The position numbers were made by a program, and so were the translations under genes. A stretch of 64,000 nucleotides of DNA from Isoperla grammatica. Taxonomy: Eukaryota; Arthropoda; Insecta; Plecoptera; Perlodidae. Location of the stretch: positions 42,066,232 to 42,130,231 of the forward strand of contig OX246741.1 in assembly GCA_945910005.1 (NCBI GenBank), given 5' to 3'. Shown here piece by piece: positions 24,887 through 36,900 of this stretch (positions are counted from its first letter, which is position 1; the number at the start of each line of letters is the position of its first letter). A model generated the notes under the pieces. It had not been told where the DNA came from. It did not search any database and worked only from the letters and a program-made list of their open reading frames with translations.

Positions 24887-26472
24887 CATTATTTATATTT
24901 ATTTGAAATATATCGTTAACAGGGCAAAGCCCCACCAGTAACGTATAATAAAAATAAAAATCAAGTACATGTACAACATACATGTACAAGAAATATACAC
25001 AATATCACAAATACACAACTACAAATACATACAAATTTTACCAAAAATTAACAAAAAAACATGACCGTGAACTGCCAAAGTCAACCTTAAAATTAAAACA
25101 TAAACACAAACACAAATTTACACACATTCCCGCATTACATTCTTGAACGAACTCAATGATATATTAAACGGATCAAGCTCTGAAGGAGCCACATGATTGT
25201 AAGCTTGCTGAACACGATTCAGGCAAGTGTAGCGGAAAACGTCAATACGGCATTTTGGCAAAACAAACATGCCCCTCTGCCTAGTCACTCTGGAAGGCAT
25301 ACGGAAGTTGATTCTGTCCAACAAGTTATTATCATTAAAACAATTACGTATGATCTTGTAAAGAAATACTACATCAGTGTCGTCGCGCCTAGCCTCTAAA
25401 GTAAGAAAGCCCCCAGCGGCACACATGTCTACATACTCTTCTCTGTGATCGGGAACCCGCGCTTTAAAACAAAGCATTTTAATTAGCCTCTTTTGCACAT
25501 TTTCCAAACTAGCAGTATTGGTTTTATGGCTGTTATTAGGGTTCCACACAGGGCTGGCATAGTCTAAGGTGCTACGCACAAGTGAAAAGTACAGCATACA
25601 AACAGTACTAGGTGAAAATTCTTTCACTAAATGTCTCCTAATAAACCCTAGTAAACGCATAGATTTCGGTATAATTTTCAAGATATGCTTACTAAACGAT
25701 AAATCATGACTGACTGTTACACCGAGGTCAACAACTTCCGTACACCTTATTAGAGTATCACCATTTATTACATAATCATTTATCATCCGAACCCTCTTAT
25801 TAGTAAAAGAAACAACACAACATTTCTTAACGTTAAGAGCAAGCTTCCAGTCCGTACACCAACTAGATAACGAATTAATGTCCTGCTGCAACAGATTACA
25901 GTCAGAAGTAGACACGATTGGGCAAAACACTTTTACATCATTGGCATACATCAACACTTTAGAATGTTTTACACTTTAGAATGTTTTACACAACTAGGCA
26001 AGTCGTTCACATATAAAACAAACAGAAGCGGCCCTAAAATTGACCCTTGCGGGACACCGGAGGTCACACACTCTTCCATAGACAGTTCAGAATTGACCAC
26101 AACAGTTTGTCTCCTTTCCGTAAGATAACTCTCTAATAGATTAAATACACAGCCAGTAATGCCAAATCACTTCAGTTTATGTAAGAGTAGTGAATGATCT
26201 ACGGTGTCAAAGGCTTTTGTGAAATCGGTGTATATGACATCGGTTTGAGTTTTATTGTTCATGTTCAGAGATATATTGTAGGTAAAATTTGTAAGATTGG
26301 TAACTGTAGACCGTTTCGGTACAAACCCGTGCTGTAAAGCAGCAATAATACCAGACACGTGATGCAGAATGCGTTTATGAAGGATGGACTCAAATACTTT
26401 AGAGAAAGTTGACAAGAGAGTTATCTGGCGATAGTTGACAACCTTATAGCGACTACCGCTTTTTAGTACCGG
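24887..26472 (-). pseudogene. Dead CR1/Jockey-type LINE, reverse transcriptase end (copy 2)
   Basis: This is the duplicate of the LINE at 4,145-5,745. It has the same 279-aa C-terminal frame (25,957-25,118), the same 17-bp tandem duplication, the same TGA and the same YAND catalytic box, so all these lesions predate the duplication. It has one extra change in the motif YRPIT, where CCC became CCA on the opposite reading (TATCTGG at about 26,423), replacing Pro with Gln. The 5' edge of the LINE was split by insertion of the foldback element. The residual flank continues at 31,954. Confidence 0.85.
26469..26472. other. Left target-site duplication CCGG
   Basis: CCGG directly precedes the foldback element's TGT end. 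A fifth base (ACCGG) could also be counted, because the last base of the right end is an A. The inverted-end alignment favours 4 bp. Confidence 0.75.
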
Positions 26473-26809
26473 TGTAACGGAATAGTATTACCACCGGAAT
26501 TCGTTTACTGTAGTAATACTGTGCCGGTCCGACATTACCGAGTAGTTAACGTGTGCTGGTCCCACATTACTAAAAGCTGAAATACAGCTGGAACAGTATT
26601 ACTATGTATAGAATAGTTTTACCTATCTTTAAACACATGGATCGTAATAATACACCGGAACAACAATACTATTGTCTGGTATCGTAGTTGTAATAGAATT
26701 GATAACGATATAGGGTGATCGAAAAGAGATCGGCCGTAGTAATCCAGTGATGGCCTTATTACTAAATACGTAGATACAGTTTACTCAATATCGCCTGATT
26801 AGGGTACAG

Positions 26810-29300
26810 GGTGTTCCAAAAGGAAGATAAGTACTATTCAGGTGCCGGCCTTATATTACTAACAGTTTATAAGTAAGGTATCATAATTAGTACGTACATA
26901 CAATTCATTCATATCACCTGATAATGGTATAGGGTGTCCCAAAAGAGAAGATGCGTAGAAATCAGGAGCCGGCCTAATATTACTATAAGGTTTAATCTAA
27001 GATATCGTAACTAATACGTACATACACTAAATCACATCCCCTAGTAATGGTATAGGGTGTCCCAAAAGAGAAGATACGTAGTAATCAGGTGCCGGCCTAA
27101 TATTACCAAAAGGTTTAATCTAAGATATCGAAATTAATACGTACATACACTAAATCACATCATCTAGTAATGGTATAGGGTGTCCCAAAAGAGAAGATAC
27201 GTAATAATCAGGGGCCGGCCTAATATTACTATTAGGTCTAATCTAAGATATCGTAATTAATACGTACACAAACTTAATTCACATCACATGATAATGGTAA
27301 AGGGTGTCCCAAAAGAGAAGATACGTAGTAATCAGGAGCCGGCCTAATATTACCATAAGGTTTAATCTCAGATATCGTAATTAATACGTACATACACTAA
27401 ATCACATCACCTAGTAATGGTATAGGGTGTCCCAAAAGAGAAGATACGTAGTAATCAGGTGCCGGCCTAATATTACCATAAGGTTTAATCTAAGATATCG
27501 TAATTAATACGTACATACACTAAATCACATCACCTAGTAATGGTATAGGGTGTCCCAAACGAGAAGATACGTAGTAATCAGGTGACGGCCTAATATTACC
27601 ATAAGGTTTAATCTAAGATATCGTAATTAATACGTACAAAAACTTAATTCACATCACATGATTATGGTATAGGGTGTCCCAAAAGAGAAGATACGTAGTA
27701 ATCAGGAGCCGGCCTACTGTTAATATAAGGTTTAATCTAAGATATCGTTATTAATACGTAAATAAACTTAATTCACATCACATGATAATGGTAAAGGGTG
27801 TCCCAAAAAAAAGATACGTAGTAATCAGGTGCCGGCCTAATATTACCATAAGGTTTAATCTAAGATATCGTAAATAATACGTACATACACTAAATCACAT
27901 CATCTAGTAATGGTATAGGGTGTCCCAAAAGAGAAGATACGTAGTAATCAGGTGCCGGCCTAATATTACCATAAGGTTTAATCTAAGATACCGTAAATAA
28001 TACGTACATACACTAAATCACATCATCTAGTAATGGTATAGGGTGTCCCAAAAGAGAAGATACGTAGTAATCAGGGGCCGGCCTAATATTACTATTAGGT
28101 TTAATCTAAGATATCGTAATTAATACGTACAAAAACTTAATTCACATCACATGATAATGGTATAGGGTTCCCAAAAAAGAAGATACGTAGTAATCAGGTG
28201 CCGGCCTAATATTACCATAAGGTTTAATCTCAGATATCGTAATTAATACGTACATACACTAAATCACATCACCTAGTAATGGTATAGGGTGTCCCAAAAG
28301 AGAAGATACGTAGTAATCAGGTGCCGGCCTAATATTACCATAAGGTTTAATCTAAGATATCGTAATTAATACGTACAAAAACTTAATTCACATCACATGA
28401 TTATGGTATAGGGTGTCCCAAAAGAGGAGATACGTAGTAATCAGGAGCCGGCCTACTGTTAATATAAGGTTTAATCTAAGATATCGTTATTAATACGTAA
28501 ATAAACTTAATTCACATCACATGATAATGGTATAGGGTGTCCCAAAAAAAAGATACGTAGTAATCAGGTGCCGGCCTAATATTACCATAAGGTTTAATCT
28601 AAGATATCGTAAATAATACGTACATACACTAAATCACATCATCTAGTAATGGTATAGGGTGTCCCAAAAGAGAAGATACGTAGTAATCAGGGGCCGGCCT
28701 AATATTACTATTAGGTTTAATCTAAGATATCGTAATTAATACGTACAAAAACTTAATTCACATCACATGATAATGGTATAGGGTTCCCAAAAGAGAAGAT
28801 ACGTAGTAATCAGGTGCCGGCCTAATATTACCATAAGGTTTAATCTCAGATATCGTAATTAATACGTACATACACTAAATCATATCACCTAGTAATGGTA
28901 TAGGGTGTCCCAAAAGAGAAGATACGTAGTAATCAGGTGCCGGCCTAATATTACCATAAGGTTTAATCTAAGATATCGTAATTAATACGTACATACACTA
29001 AATCACATCATCTAGTAATGGTATAGGGTGTCCCAAAAGAGAAGATACGTAGTAATCAGGTGCCGGCCTAATATTACTATTAGGTTTAATCTAAGATATC
29101 GTAATTAATACGTACAAAAACTTAATTCACATCACATGATAATGGTATAGGGTTCCCAAAAGATAAAATACGTTCAGGAATCGGTATTATATTACCATAA
29201 GGTTTTAATTAAATTATCGTTATTAATACGGATTTACACTTAATTCACATCACCTAATAATGGTATAGGGTGTCCCAAAAGAGAAGCACCGAAGTAATCA
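26810..29300 (+). repeat. Left satellite array of the foldback element, ~123-bp monomers
   Basis: About 21 occurrences of TAGGGTGTCCCAAAAG or close variants are spaced 119-126 bp apart. Monomers contain GCCGGCCTAATATTACC and AATACGTACATACAC. Variant monomers recur in ordered blocks: GGCCTACTGTTAATATAAGG appears at about 27,711 and 28,449, close to 6 monomers apart. This shows higher-order duplication. Confidence 0.95.
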
Positions 29301-29374
29301 GGTTTTATTTATTTAATGTCTATCCTATTCAGTTATAAAAACTGATTTACAAAATAAACTTTTAAGCCTTTTAA

Positions 29375-31745
29375 ACTACCCTGTACCCTTATCAGGTGAT
29401 AATGACTTTAATGATTGTTTTTATTAACATACTTCTTAAATATCAACACTGTAGTATTATGGGGCTAGCACCCTATAACTATTTGGCATTTTGAACCACC
29501 CTGTACCTTATCAGGTAACAATGACTTAAATGATTGTTTTTATAAACATACTTCTTAAATATCAACCCTGTAGTATTATGGGGCTAGCACCCTATTACTA
29601 TTTGGCATTTTGAACCACCCTGTACCTTATCAGGTGATAATGACTTTAATGATTGTTTTTATTAACATACTTCTTAAATATCAACACTGTAGTATTATGG
29701 GGCTAGCACCCTATTACTATTTGGCATTTTGAACCACCCTGTACCTTATCAGGTGATAATGACTTAAATGATTGTTTTTATAAACATAATAACTTCTTTA
29801 ATGTCAACACTGTAGTATTATGGGGCTAGCACCCTAAAACTATTTTGCCTTTTGAACCACCCTGTACCTTATCAGGTGATAATGACTTAAATGATTGTTT
29901 TTATAAACATAATTACTTCTTTAGTGTCAACACTGTAGTATTATGGGGCTAGCACCCTTTTACTATTTGACCTTCTGAACCACCCTGTACCTTATCAGGT
30001 GATAATGACTTAAATGATTGTTTTTATAAACATAATTACTTCTTCAGTGACAACACTGTAGTATTATGGGGCTAGCACCCTATAACTATTTTGCTTTTTG
30101 AACCACCCTGTACCTTATCAGGTGATAATGACTTAAATGATTGTTTTTATTAACATACTTCTTAAATATCAACATTGTAGTATTATGGGGCTAGCACCCT
30201 ATAACTATTTTGCCTTTTGAACCACCCTGCACCTTATCAGGTGATAATGACTTAAATGATTGATTTTATTAACATACTTCTTTAGTGTCAACACTGTAGT
30301 ATTATGAGGCTAGCACCCTATAACTATTTGACCTTCTTAACCACCCTTTACCTTACCAGGTGATTATGACTTAAATGATTGTTTTATTAACATACTTCTT
30401 AAATATCAACACTTTAGTATTATGGGGCTAGCACTCTATAACTATTTTGCCTTTTGAACCACCCTGTACCTTATCAGGTGATAATGACTTAAATGATTGT
30501 TTTTATTAACATACTTCTTTAGTGTCAACACTGTAGTATTATGGGGCTAGCACCCTATTACTATTTGACCTTCTGAACCACCCGTACCCTCATCAGGTGA
30601 CAATGACTTAAATGATTGTTTTTATTAACATACTTTTTTAATATCAACACTGTAGTATTATGGGGCTAGCACCCTATTACTATTTTGCCTTTTGAACCAC
30701 CCTGTACCTTATCAAGTGATAATGACTTAAATGATTGTTTATTAACATACTTCTTTAATATCCACACTTATGTATTATGGGGCTAGCACTCTATAACTAT
30801 TTGGCCTTTTGAACCACGCTGTATCTTATCAGGTGATAATGGCTTAAATGAATGTTTTATTTACATACTTCTTTAATATCAACACTGTAGTATTATGGGG
30901 CTAGCACCCTATTACTAAACCACCCTGTACCTTATCAAGTGATAATGACTTAAATGATTGTTTTATTAACATACTTCTTTAATATCAACACTGTAGTATT
31001 ATGGGGCTAGCACCCTATTACTATTTAGCCTTTTGAACCACCCTGTACCTTATCAGGTGATAATGACTTAAATGATTGATTTTATTAACATACTTTTTTA
31101 ATATCAACACTGTAGTATTATGGGGCTAGCACCCTATTACTAGTTAGCCTTTTCAACCACCCTGTACCTTATCAGGTGACAATGACTTAAATGATTGTTT
31201 TTATTAACATACTTCTTAAATATCAACATTGTAGTATTATGGGGCTAGCACCCTATTACTATTTAGCCTTTTGAACCACCCTGTACCTTATCAGGTGATA
31301 ATGACTTAAATTATTGATTTTATTAACATACTTTTTTAATATCAACATTGAAGTATTATGGGGCTAGCACTCTAAAACTATTTTGCCTTTTGAACCACCC
31401 TGTACCTTATCAGGTGATAATGATTTAAATGATTTTTTTATTAACATACTTCTTTAATATCAACACTGTAGTATTATGGGGCTAGCACTCTATAACTATT
31501 TTGCCTTTTGAACCACCCTGTACCTTATCAGGTGATAATGATTTAAATGATTTTTTTTATTAACATACTTCTTTAATATCAACACTGTAGTATTATGGGG
31601 CTAGCACCCTATAACTATTTGACCTTTTGAACCACCCTGTACCTTATCAGGTGATAATGACTTAAATGATTGTTTTTAACATACTGCTTTAATATTAACA
31701 CTGAAGTATTATGGGGCTAGCACCCTATTACTATTTTGCTACCTT
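29375..31745 (+). repeat. Right satellite array of the foldback element, ~119-bp monomers
   Basis: Twenty occurrences of GGGGCTAGCAC or close variants are spaced about 107-124 bp apart from 29,461 to 31,712. Each monomer contains ACCACCCTGTACCTTATCAG and AATGACTTAAATGATTG. Read on the opposite strand, the monomer aligns along its whole length with that of the left array, with an estimated two thirds of positions matching. Confidence 0.95.
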
Positions 31746-31953
31746 GCATTTTGGACCACCCTATACTATTATTAAGTGTAGTAATAATATTTCTTTGTTG
31801 ATCTGTACAATGTTAAAATATAGGTAAAATTATTCCGGTGCTGGTAATATGGTTACAGCAGTTGACTGGAACCGGTTTACTCTTTAGTAAACGTTTGCTG
31901 GTCCTGTATTACTAAAGGGTAAAGCTGTGCCTTGGTAAAGATATTCCATGACA

Positions 31954-31957
31954 CCGG
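31954..31957. other. Right target-site duplication CCGG
   Basis: CCGG follows the ACA end of the foldback element. From here the sequence matches copy 1 from 5,734 onwards for about 115 bp, up to about 32,068. Confidence 0.75.
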
Positions 31958-32068
31958 CATTGTAATCACTTATTCGTAATTAATTTTCAAGTATTGTTTT
32001 CATTTCATTGTCTGGTGCATTAAACAAAAAACGCCAAGTTTTATATTTGATTTCAAATAATGGTTGCG

Positions 32069-32249
32069 TTTACATGTTTTCGTCCACTGGAATATAGTTC
32101 AATATTTTGGGGCCAAAATATTGCACGTGTTTCTATAGAAGTGTTGTTTGGACGTGTCGTATGGCCAACTTGTGGGTAACCCAGCTGGCCGTATTATTAT
32201 GAAGTGTTCTCTGCGTTATGTGTGATATACAATAACTCATTACAAGCGT
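32069..32249. other. Sequence absent from copy 1, left of the BEL element
   Basis: This 181-bp stretch is part of the ancestral block lost from copy 1. It contains a small palindrome around CAATATTTTGGGGCCAAAAT. No gene is seen. Confidence 0.6.
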
Positions 32250-32670
32250 TGTAGGGGAAGAATAAGAGTTCGGAGGACCAGCACTGAGGCAATAAATAGG
32301 TGGACTGTAAACACTAGGTCGAGTTCAGCAATAATCCGCACATACACAAAATACACTTGAAAGCAAAAGCAATATATTAACACAAATAACACATTACACT
32401 TATATTCTTGAGTTACAATTACAATACATGAATTATGTGTGTTGTACACATGTGAAAATGAGAATAAAAGCAAGAATAATTCTACACGACGCGAGCATGT
32501 AAAAATGGACGACAAAGTACAACAATGGTAAAATGCAAAGATCTTAGAAAAGATAAAATAGCTCAACATTCGCTTTCCTCACGCATGGATCCAAAGACAT
32601 TGAAAGAGTAAAGTGACAGCTGATGCGATCTGTCGGGCGTAACTAAAATTACAACACATTTGCATGAACA
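32250..32670 (-). repeat. 3' LTR of BEL element 1
   Basis: 421 bp. On the plus strand it begins TGTAGGGGAAGAATAAGAG and ends TTTGCATGAACA. It is identical in length to 38,242-38,662, with one substitution noticed. Confidence 0.93.
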
Positions 32671-32729
32671 TACTGGGGCCCAAAAAATGAATATTTTTTA
32701 ATAATGAAAAAAGGAGTGCAAAAAGTTGC

Positions 32730-33911
32730 TTATATAGGAAGGGGACACAGTTTAACTATTGGGCGCTTGAAGTGTCCACGAGGAGTCTTGATGGTAACCA
32801 CTCGAACTTTTCCATCTTGACCAGGATGCAGAACAGTGATTATGGCGAGTTCCCACTGTAGAGGTTGTAGGTTCTCTTCTTTCACAAGAACCACGGTGCC
32901 TTCAACAAGGTTTGGGCTGGAACTGGACCATTTCTGTCTCTGCTGCATAGTGTGAAGGTAGTCGGTGGACCATTTCTTCCAGATGAGCTGCATGTATTGT
33001 TGAAGCTGTTGCCATCTATTTAAAGCATGAACTGAACTGTCAATTAGGTTAGGTTCAGGTATAGAGGTAATAGCTTCACCAATGAGAAAATGACCCGGAC
33101 TAAGATAAGATATATCATGAGGATCGTTGGAGTTTACGATAAGTGGGCGTGAATTTAAACAAGCTTCAATTTGTGTGAGTATTGTGCACATTTGTTCAAA
33201 TGTGAGTGAGTTATTTCCTATCACCCTTTTGAGATGATATTTGAGAGATTTAACCGCAGCCTCCCACAGGCCTCCGAAGTGAGGAGAGCGAGGTGGTATG
33301 AAAAACCAATTACAATTTTCATGAGAATTGTAATTTTGCAGAGTTTCTTGATGAGACCTTGACTTCAGTAGTTTGCTGAGATCAGCTAGCTGATGATTAG
33401 CACCAACAAAGTTTGTTCCGTTATCGCTATATATGTTGGAACATTTTCCTCTTCGTGACGTGAAACGCTTTAACGCAGCGATGAATGCTTCAGTAGTCAT
33501 GTCGCTGACTAATTCAATGTGTACAGCCTTAGTAGCAAGGCAAACGAAGATAGCAATATATGCCTTCAATTTTATTTTACTGCGTGTGGATCCTTGCTTT
33601 ATGAAAAAGGGTCCTGCATAATCAATTCCTGTGTTTAAGAAAGGTCGAGCCGGTTGTATTCTGGGAGTAGGTAATTCTCCCATGAGTTGCTGTGTAGTTG
33701 TGGTTTTCAACTTGTAGCATGGTAAACATTGATGCAATGTTGATCGAAGTATTCGTCTAATGGACGGTATCCAGTAGCGTTGTTGAAGTGATGACGTCAA
33801 CATTTGTGATGAAGCATGTAATAATCGTAAATGCTCGTGCATAATGAGAAGTTTGGTGAGATGATGCCGTGTTGGAATAATCATTTGATGTTTAGATTCG
33901 AATGGCAGCAA
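32730..33911 (-). CDS. pol: Integrase part of BEL element 1 pol (frame-separated)
   Basis: This frame of 393 codons carries the integrase, which would insert element DNA into chromosomes. A zinc-binding region (His residues near 25-32, then CLPC at about 62-65) is followed by the catalytic triad D97 (GIDYAGPF), D163 (YSDNGTNF) and E217 (FGGLWEAAVK), so all three acidic residues are present. The C-terminal tail resembles the BEL integrase end with a short basic finish. There is no ATG at the start. The frame is simply the continuation of the upstream gag-pol frame, overlapping its end by 20 nt, after a one-base shift at the A-run (plus-strand T6 at 33,915-33,920). It was probably one polyprotein originally, though programmed frameshifting or a sequencing error cannot be excluded. 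Confidence 0.88.
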   Translation of the reverse strand: MLPFESKHQMIIPTRHHLTKLLIMHEHLRLLHASSQMLTSSLQQRYWIPSIRRILRSTLHQCLPCYKLKTTTTQQLMGELPTPRIQPARPFLNTGIDYAGPFFIKQGSTRSKIKLKAYIAIFVCLATKAVHIELVSDMTTEAFIAALKRFTSRRGKCSNIYSDNGTNFVGANHQLADLSKLLKSRSHQETLQNYNSHENCNWFFIPPRSPHFGGLWEAAVKSLKYHLKRVIGNNSLTFEQMCTILTQIEACLNSRPLIVNSNDPHDISYLSPGHFLIGEAITSIPEPNLIDSSVHALNRWQQLQQYMQLIWKKWSTDYLHTMQQRQKWSSSSPNLVEGTVVLVKEENLQPLQWELAIITVLHPGQDGKVRVVTIKTPRGHFKRPIVKLCPLPI

Positions 33912-36900
33912 AGATTTTTTGAAGTCTTCCTCCGAGTCTTAGGATACCTTCACTGTCCAAGAAAGGACATAAGTTTTTTATACTGCTTTTGTTGGAGAGT
34001 TCTCTTGATGATGACAATGCATGAATTTCTGATGAGTACACAACACCTTGAGCTAGTTTGATGCATGCTTTTAATGAGTTATTTAACTCTGTGACAGAGA
34101 GTGTCGAAAGATTTCTCTCCGAAGGTGGCCTTCTGGAATTGTAGCAAAATCGAATGCAATAAGCAATGACTCGTTGCAATTTAGTCAGCCTTGAAAATGT
34201 ATGGATGATGTCATCTTTTGGCTTAATTGCCATGAGGGTGATGGTTGAAGTTTGTTGTTCTGGCATGTCTTCTAACGCGATGGGCTGCATGATTGATATT
34301 GGCCATAATGATGGGTCTTGTGACAACCATTGAGGTCCATGCCACCACAATTTACAAGTAGCAAGAATGTCTGGAGAGGTTCCTCTAGAAATCAAATCTG
34401 CAGGATTTTGTGATGATGCGATGTGTGCCCATTTTGCATTTGCAGTGAGTTCTTGTATTTCTGTGACTCTGTTTGCAATGAATGTTTTCCATTTGTACGG
34501 ATGAGCTTTAATCCAAGCAAGAACGAGTGTTGAGTCTGTCCAGAGGAAACTGGAATTAATGTCAAGATGAAGCGATTCAACTGTTTTGTTATAAAGTTTG
34601 GCGAGTAAAAGTGCGCCGCATAATTCCAATCGTGGAAGTGTGATTCGTTTCAAAGGTGCTACCTTTGATTTAGAGTAAAGTAAGTGGATAGAAGTATGAC
34701 CTTCATTGTTGGTCGATCGGAAATATATGCAAGCTCCGAAAGCTTTTTCAGAAGCATCAGAAAAGCCGTGTAATTGGATATCGGTGATGACTCCTGTCAC
34801 TAATACTAGTCGTTGAACCTTTATGTTGCTTATGGTAGGAAGTTGATTGAAGATATTCTGCCATTTTGTGTTTAGAGAGACGGGTAAGACATCATCCCAG
34901 TCTAACCGTTCTATCCACAGGTGCTGTAGAAAGATCTTGCAATTGATGACAATAGGACTAATTAGTCCTAGTGGATCGAAAATGGCAGAAATTATAGATA
35001 ACACTTTGCGTTTAGTAGCTAGTGATACTTGTTGTAACTGTGGCTTGGTTGAACCATTGATTATTTGAAAGATATCAGAAGCAGGATGCCAAAGCAGTCC
35101 TAGAGTTTTGATACAATCTTCTCGTTCGAATTGCAGCGGAAGGTTAATTTCACGATCTTCTTCTGGAACCGACTCCAAAAGAGCAGAATGGTTTGAGCAC
35201 CATTTACGTAGTGGAAAGCCTCCACTGGCCAGTAAAGATTTCAAATCTTGCTGAAGTTTTAGAGCGTCTTCTAAATTGTTTGCTCCTGAAAGACAGTCAT
35301 CTACGTAAAAATCATTTTTGAGTATCAAAGATGCCTTAGGATAATTTTTAGCTTCCAAGTCTGCTAAATGGTGTAAGCATCGTGTAGCTAAAAAGGGTGC
35401 AGTTTTTGTACCATAAGTTACTGTAGTCAGTTGGTATTCTCTTATGGGTTCATTAGTAGATTCTCTCCATAAGATGCGTTGTAAATTCCAATCGTCAGGA
35501 TGCATATTTATTTGTCTGTACATTTTAGCAATGTCGGCGCTGAAAGCTATCAGATGTGTTCTGAAACGCAAGACAATTGAGCACAAGTCGTCTTGTATTG
35601 TAGGTCCTAGTTTTAGTAAATCATTTAGTGACTTGCCGGTGCTAGATTTGGCCGATCCATCGAAAACGACACGTATATGACTTGTAGTAGATTGTTTGAA
35701 TACTGCGTGGTGAGGTAAGTAGTAACAAGTACCAGTTTCATCTGGTGCACTGTCGACAAGTTGCATATGCCCAAGTTCTTGGTATTCATGAAGAAACTTA
35801 TTGTAGTCTTCCTTTGCGACGCTATTTGAATTAAGGTGACGTTCCAATTGTTGATACCGCCGCATTGCTTGAGGTCTCGAGTCACCGAGTTGACTCCCGT
35901 CTTCTTTCAATGGAAGACGAACAATAAATTTTCCTTGAGCGTTACGAGTCGTATTGTTTAAGAAATGATGTTCGCAATCACGTTCTTCCTTTGTAGTGAT
36001 AGGTTTTGGAATACCTTCAATTTCCCAAAAGCGCTTAAGTTGTTGATCAATTTTTTCCGTACTAACGAAATACGTATGTGCAGGTTTCGGAGACTGCTCG
36101 AGAGTCAAACCGGGAACCCTTCCACCGAGGACCCAACCAAGTTTTGTCTCTTGAATTGTAGGGAAACCTGGGCGAATGAGTGAATTCGATTGGAGAAGGT
36201 CGTAGTAGTGTTCTGCACCTATCAACAGTTGGATTTCACCTGGATTGTCGAAATCAGGATCTGCTAGTAGGCCTACAATGTTATGAGGAATGTTCCATGT
36301 GCTACAATCGATGGGAACCGACGGTAAATTTCCCGTAATTTTTGGCAAGATGAAACAATCGATTTTAGTTGTGTGATTGATAATAGTTGATTTTACTGTT
36401 ACACTAACAGTGTAGGTAGTTGTTGAACTTGTGTTGTTAATACCCTGAATAGATGTGTGACTGACTTCTTTTTTGAGTTGAAGTTTGTTAGCCAACTCAA
36501 GAGTGATGAAAGAGGCTTGACTTGCTGAGTCGAGCAGTGCTCGACATTTGATTAAATTACGAAATTTATTTAGAGCATAGACTTGTGCTGTAGCTAACAA
36601 CACTTGGTGTGTAGGTTTAGCCTTAAAGGAACAGTAGCTTCCTGCACTAGCATCGCTAGTAGACCTATTGTTTTCTGAATGATTGGTAAAGTGATTGTTA
36701 CTTTGCATTGACGCAGGTGTGCGGTTGCTATATTGAGTATTGGTCAGTTGTTTGTTTATCTGCGTTTGACCTTGAGGCCCTTGTTTAGAATCATGTAATA
36801 AGATGCTGTGCTTTTTTCCACACTTACAATAGCTAGGAAATTCGCATGCGTTGACCTCATGATCGATAGCAAAGCAGTTGGCACAAGCATTATTAGAATT

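Larger units (their letters stand above)
26473..31953. mobile_element. Foldback element made of two inverted satellite arrays
   Basis: This is a 5,481-bp insertion present in copy 2 and absent from the matching site in copy 1. The ends are short inverted repeats: TGTAACGGAATAGTATTACC at the left, and a right end whose reverse complement starts TGTCATGGAATATCTTTACC (15 of 20 match). The flanks are CCGG on both sides. Inside, about 21 monomers of ~123 bp are followed by 20 monomers of ~119 bp. The second set aligns to the reverse complement of the first. For example, CACCCTGTACC-TTATCAGGTGAT in the right array matches CACCCTATACCATTATC plus AGGTGAT read from the left array. Subterminal blocks (26,543-26,579 and 31,886-31,927) are instead direct repeats sharing TGCTGGTCC and ATTACTAAA. 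There is no ORF, so it must have moved with a transposase supplied in trans. TGTNR ends plus a 4-bp duplication recall Ginger-type transposons, but this is only a suggestion. Confidence 0.88.

Noticed and set aside
26810..31745. CRISPR-like array
   Set aside because: The repeats are contiguous ~120-bp monomers without unique spacers, in a eukaryotic context.
33433..36183. Plus-strand ORFs across BEL element 1
   Set aside because: They are antisense shadows of gag-pol.
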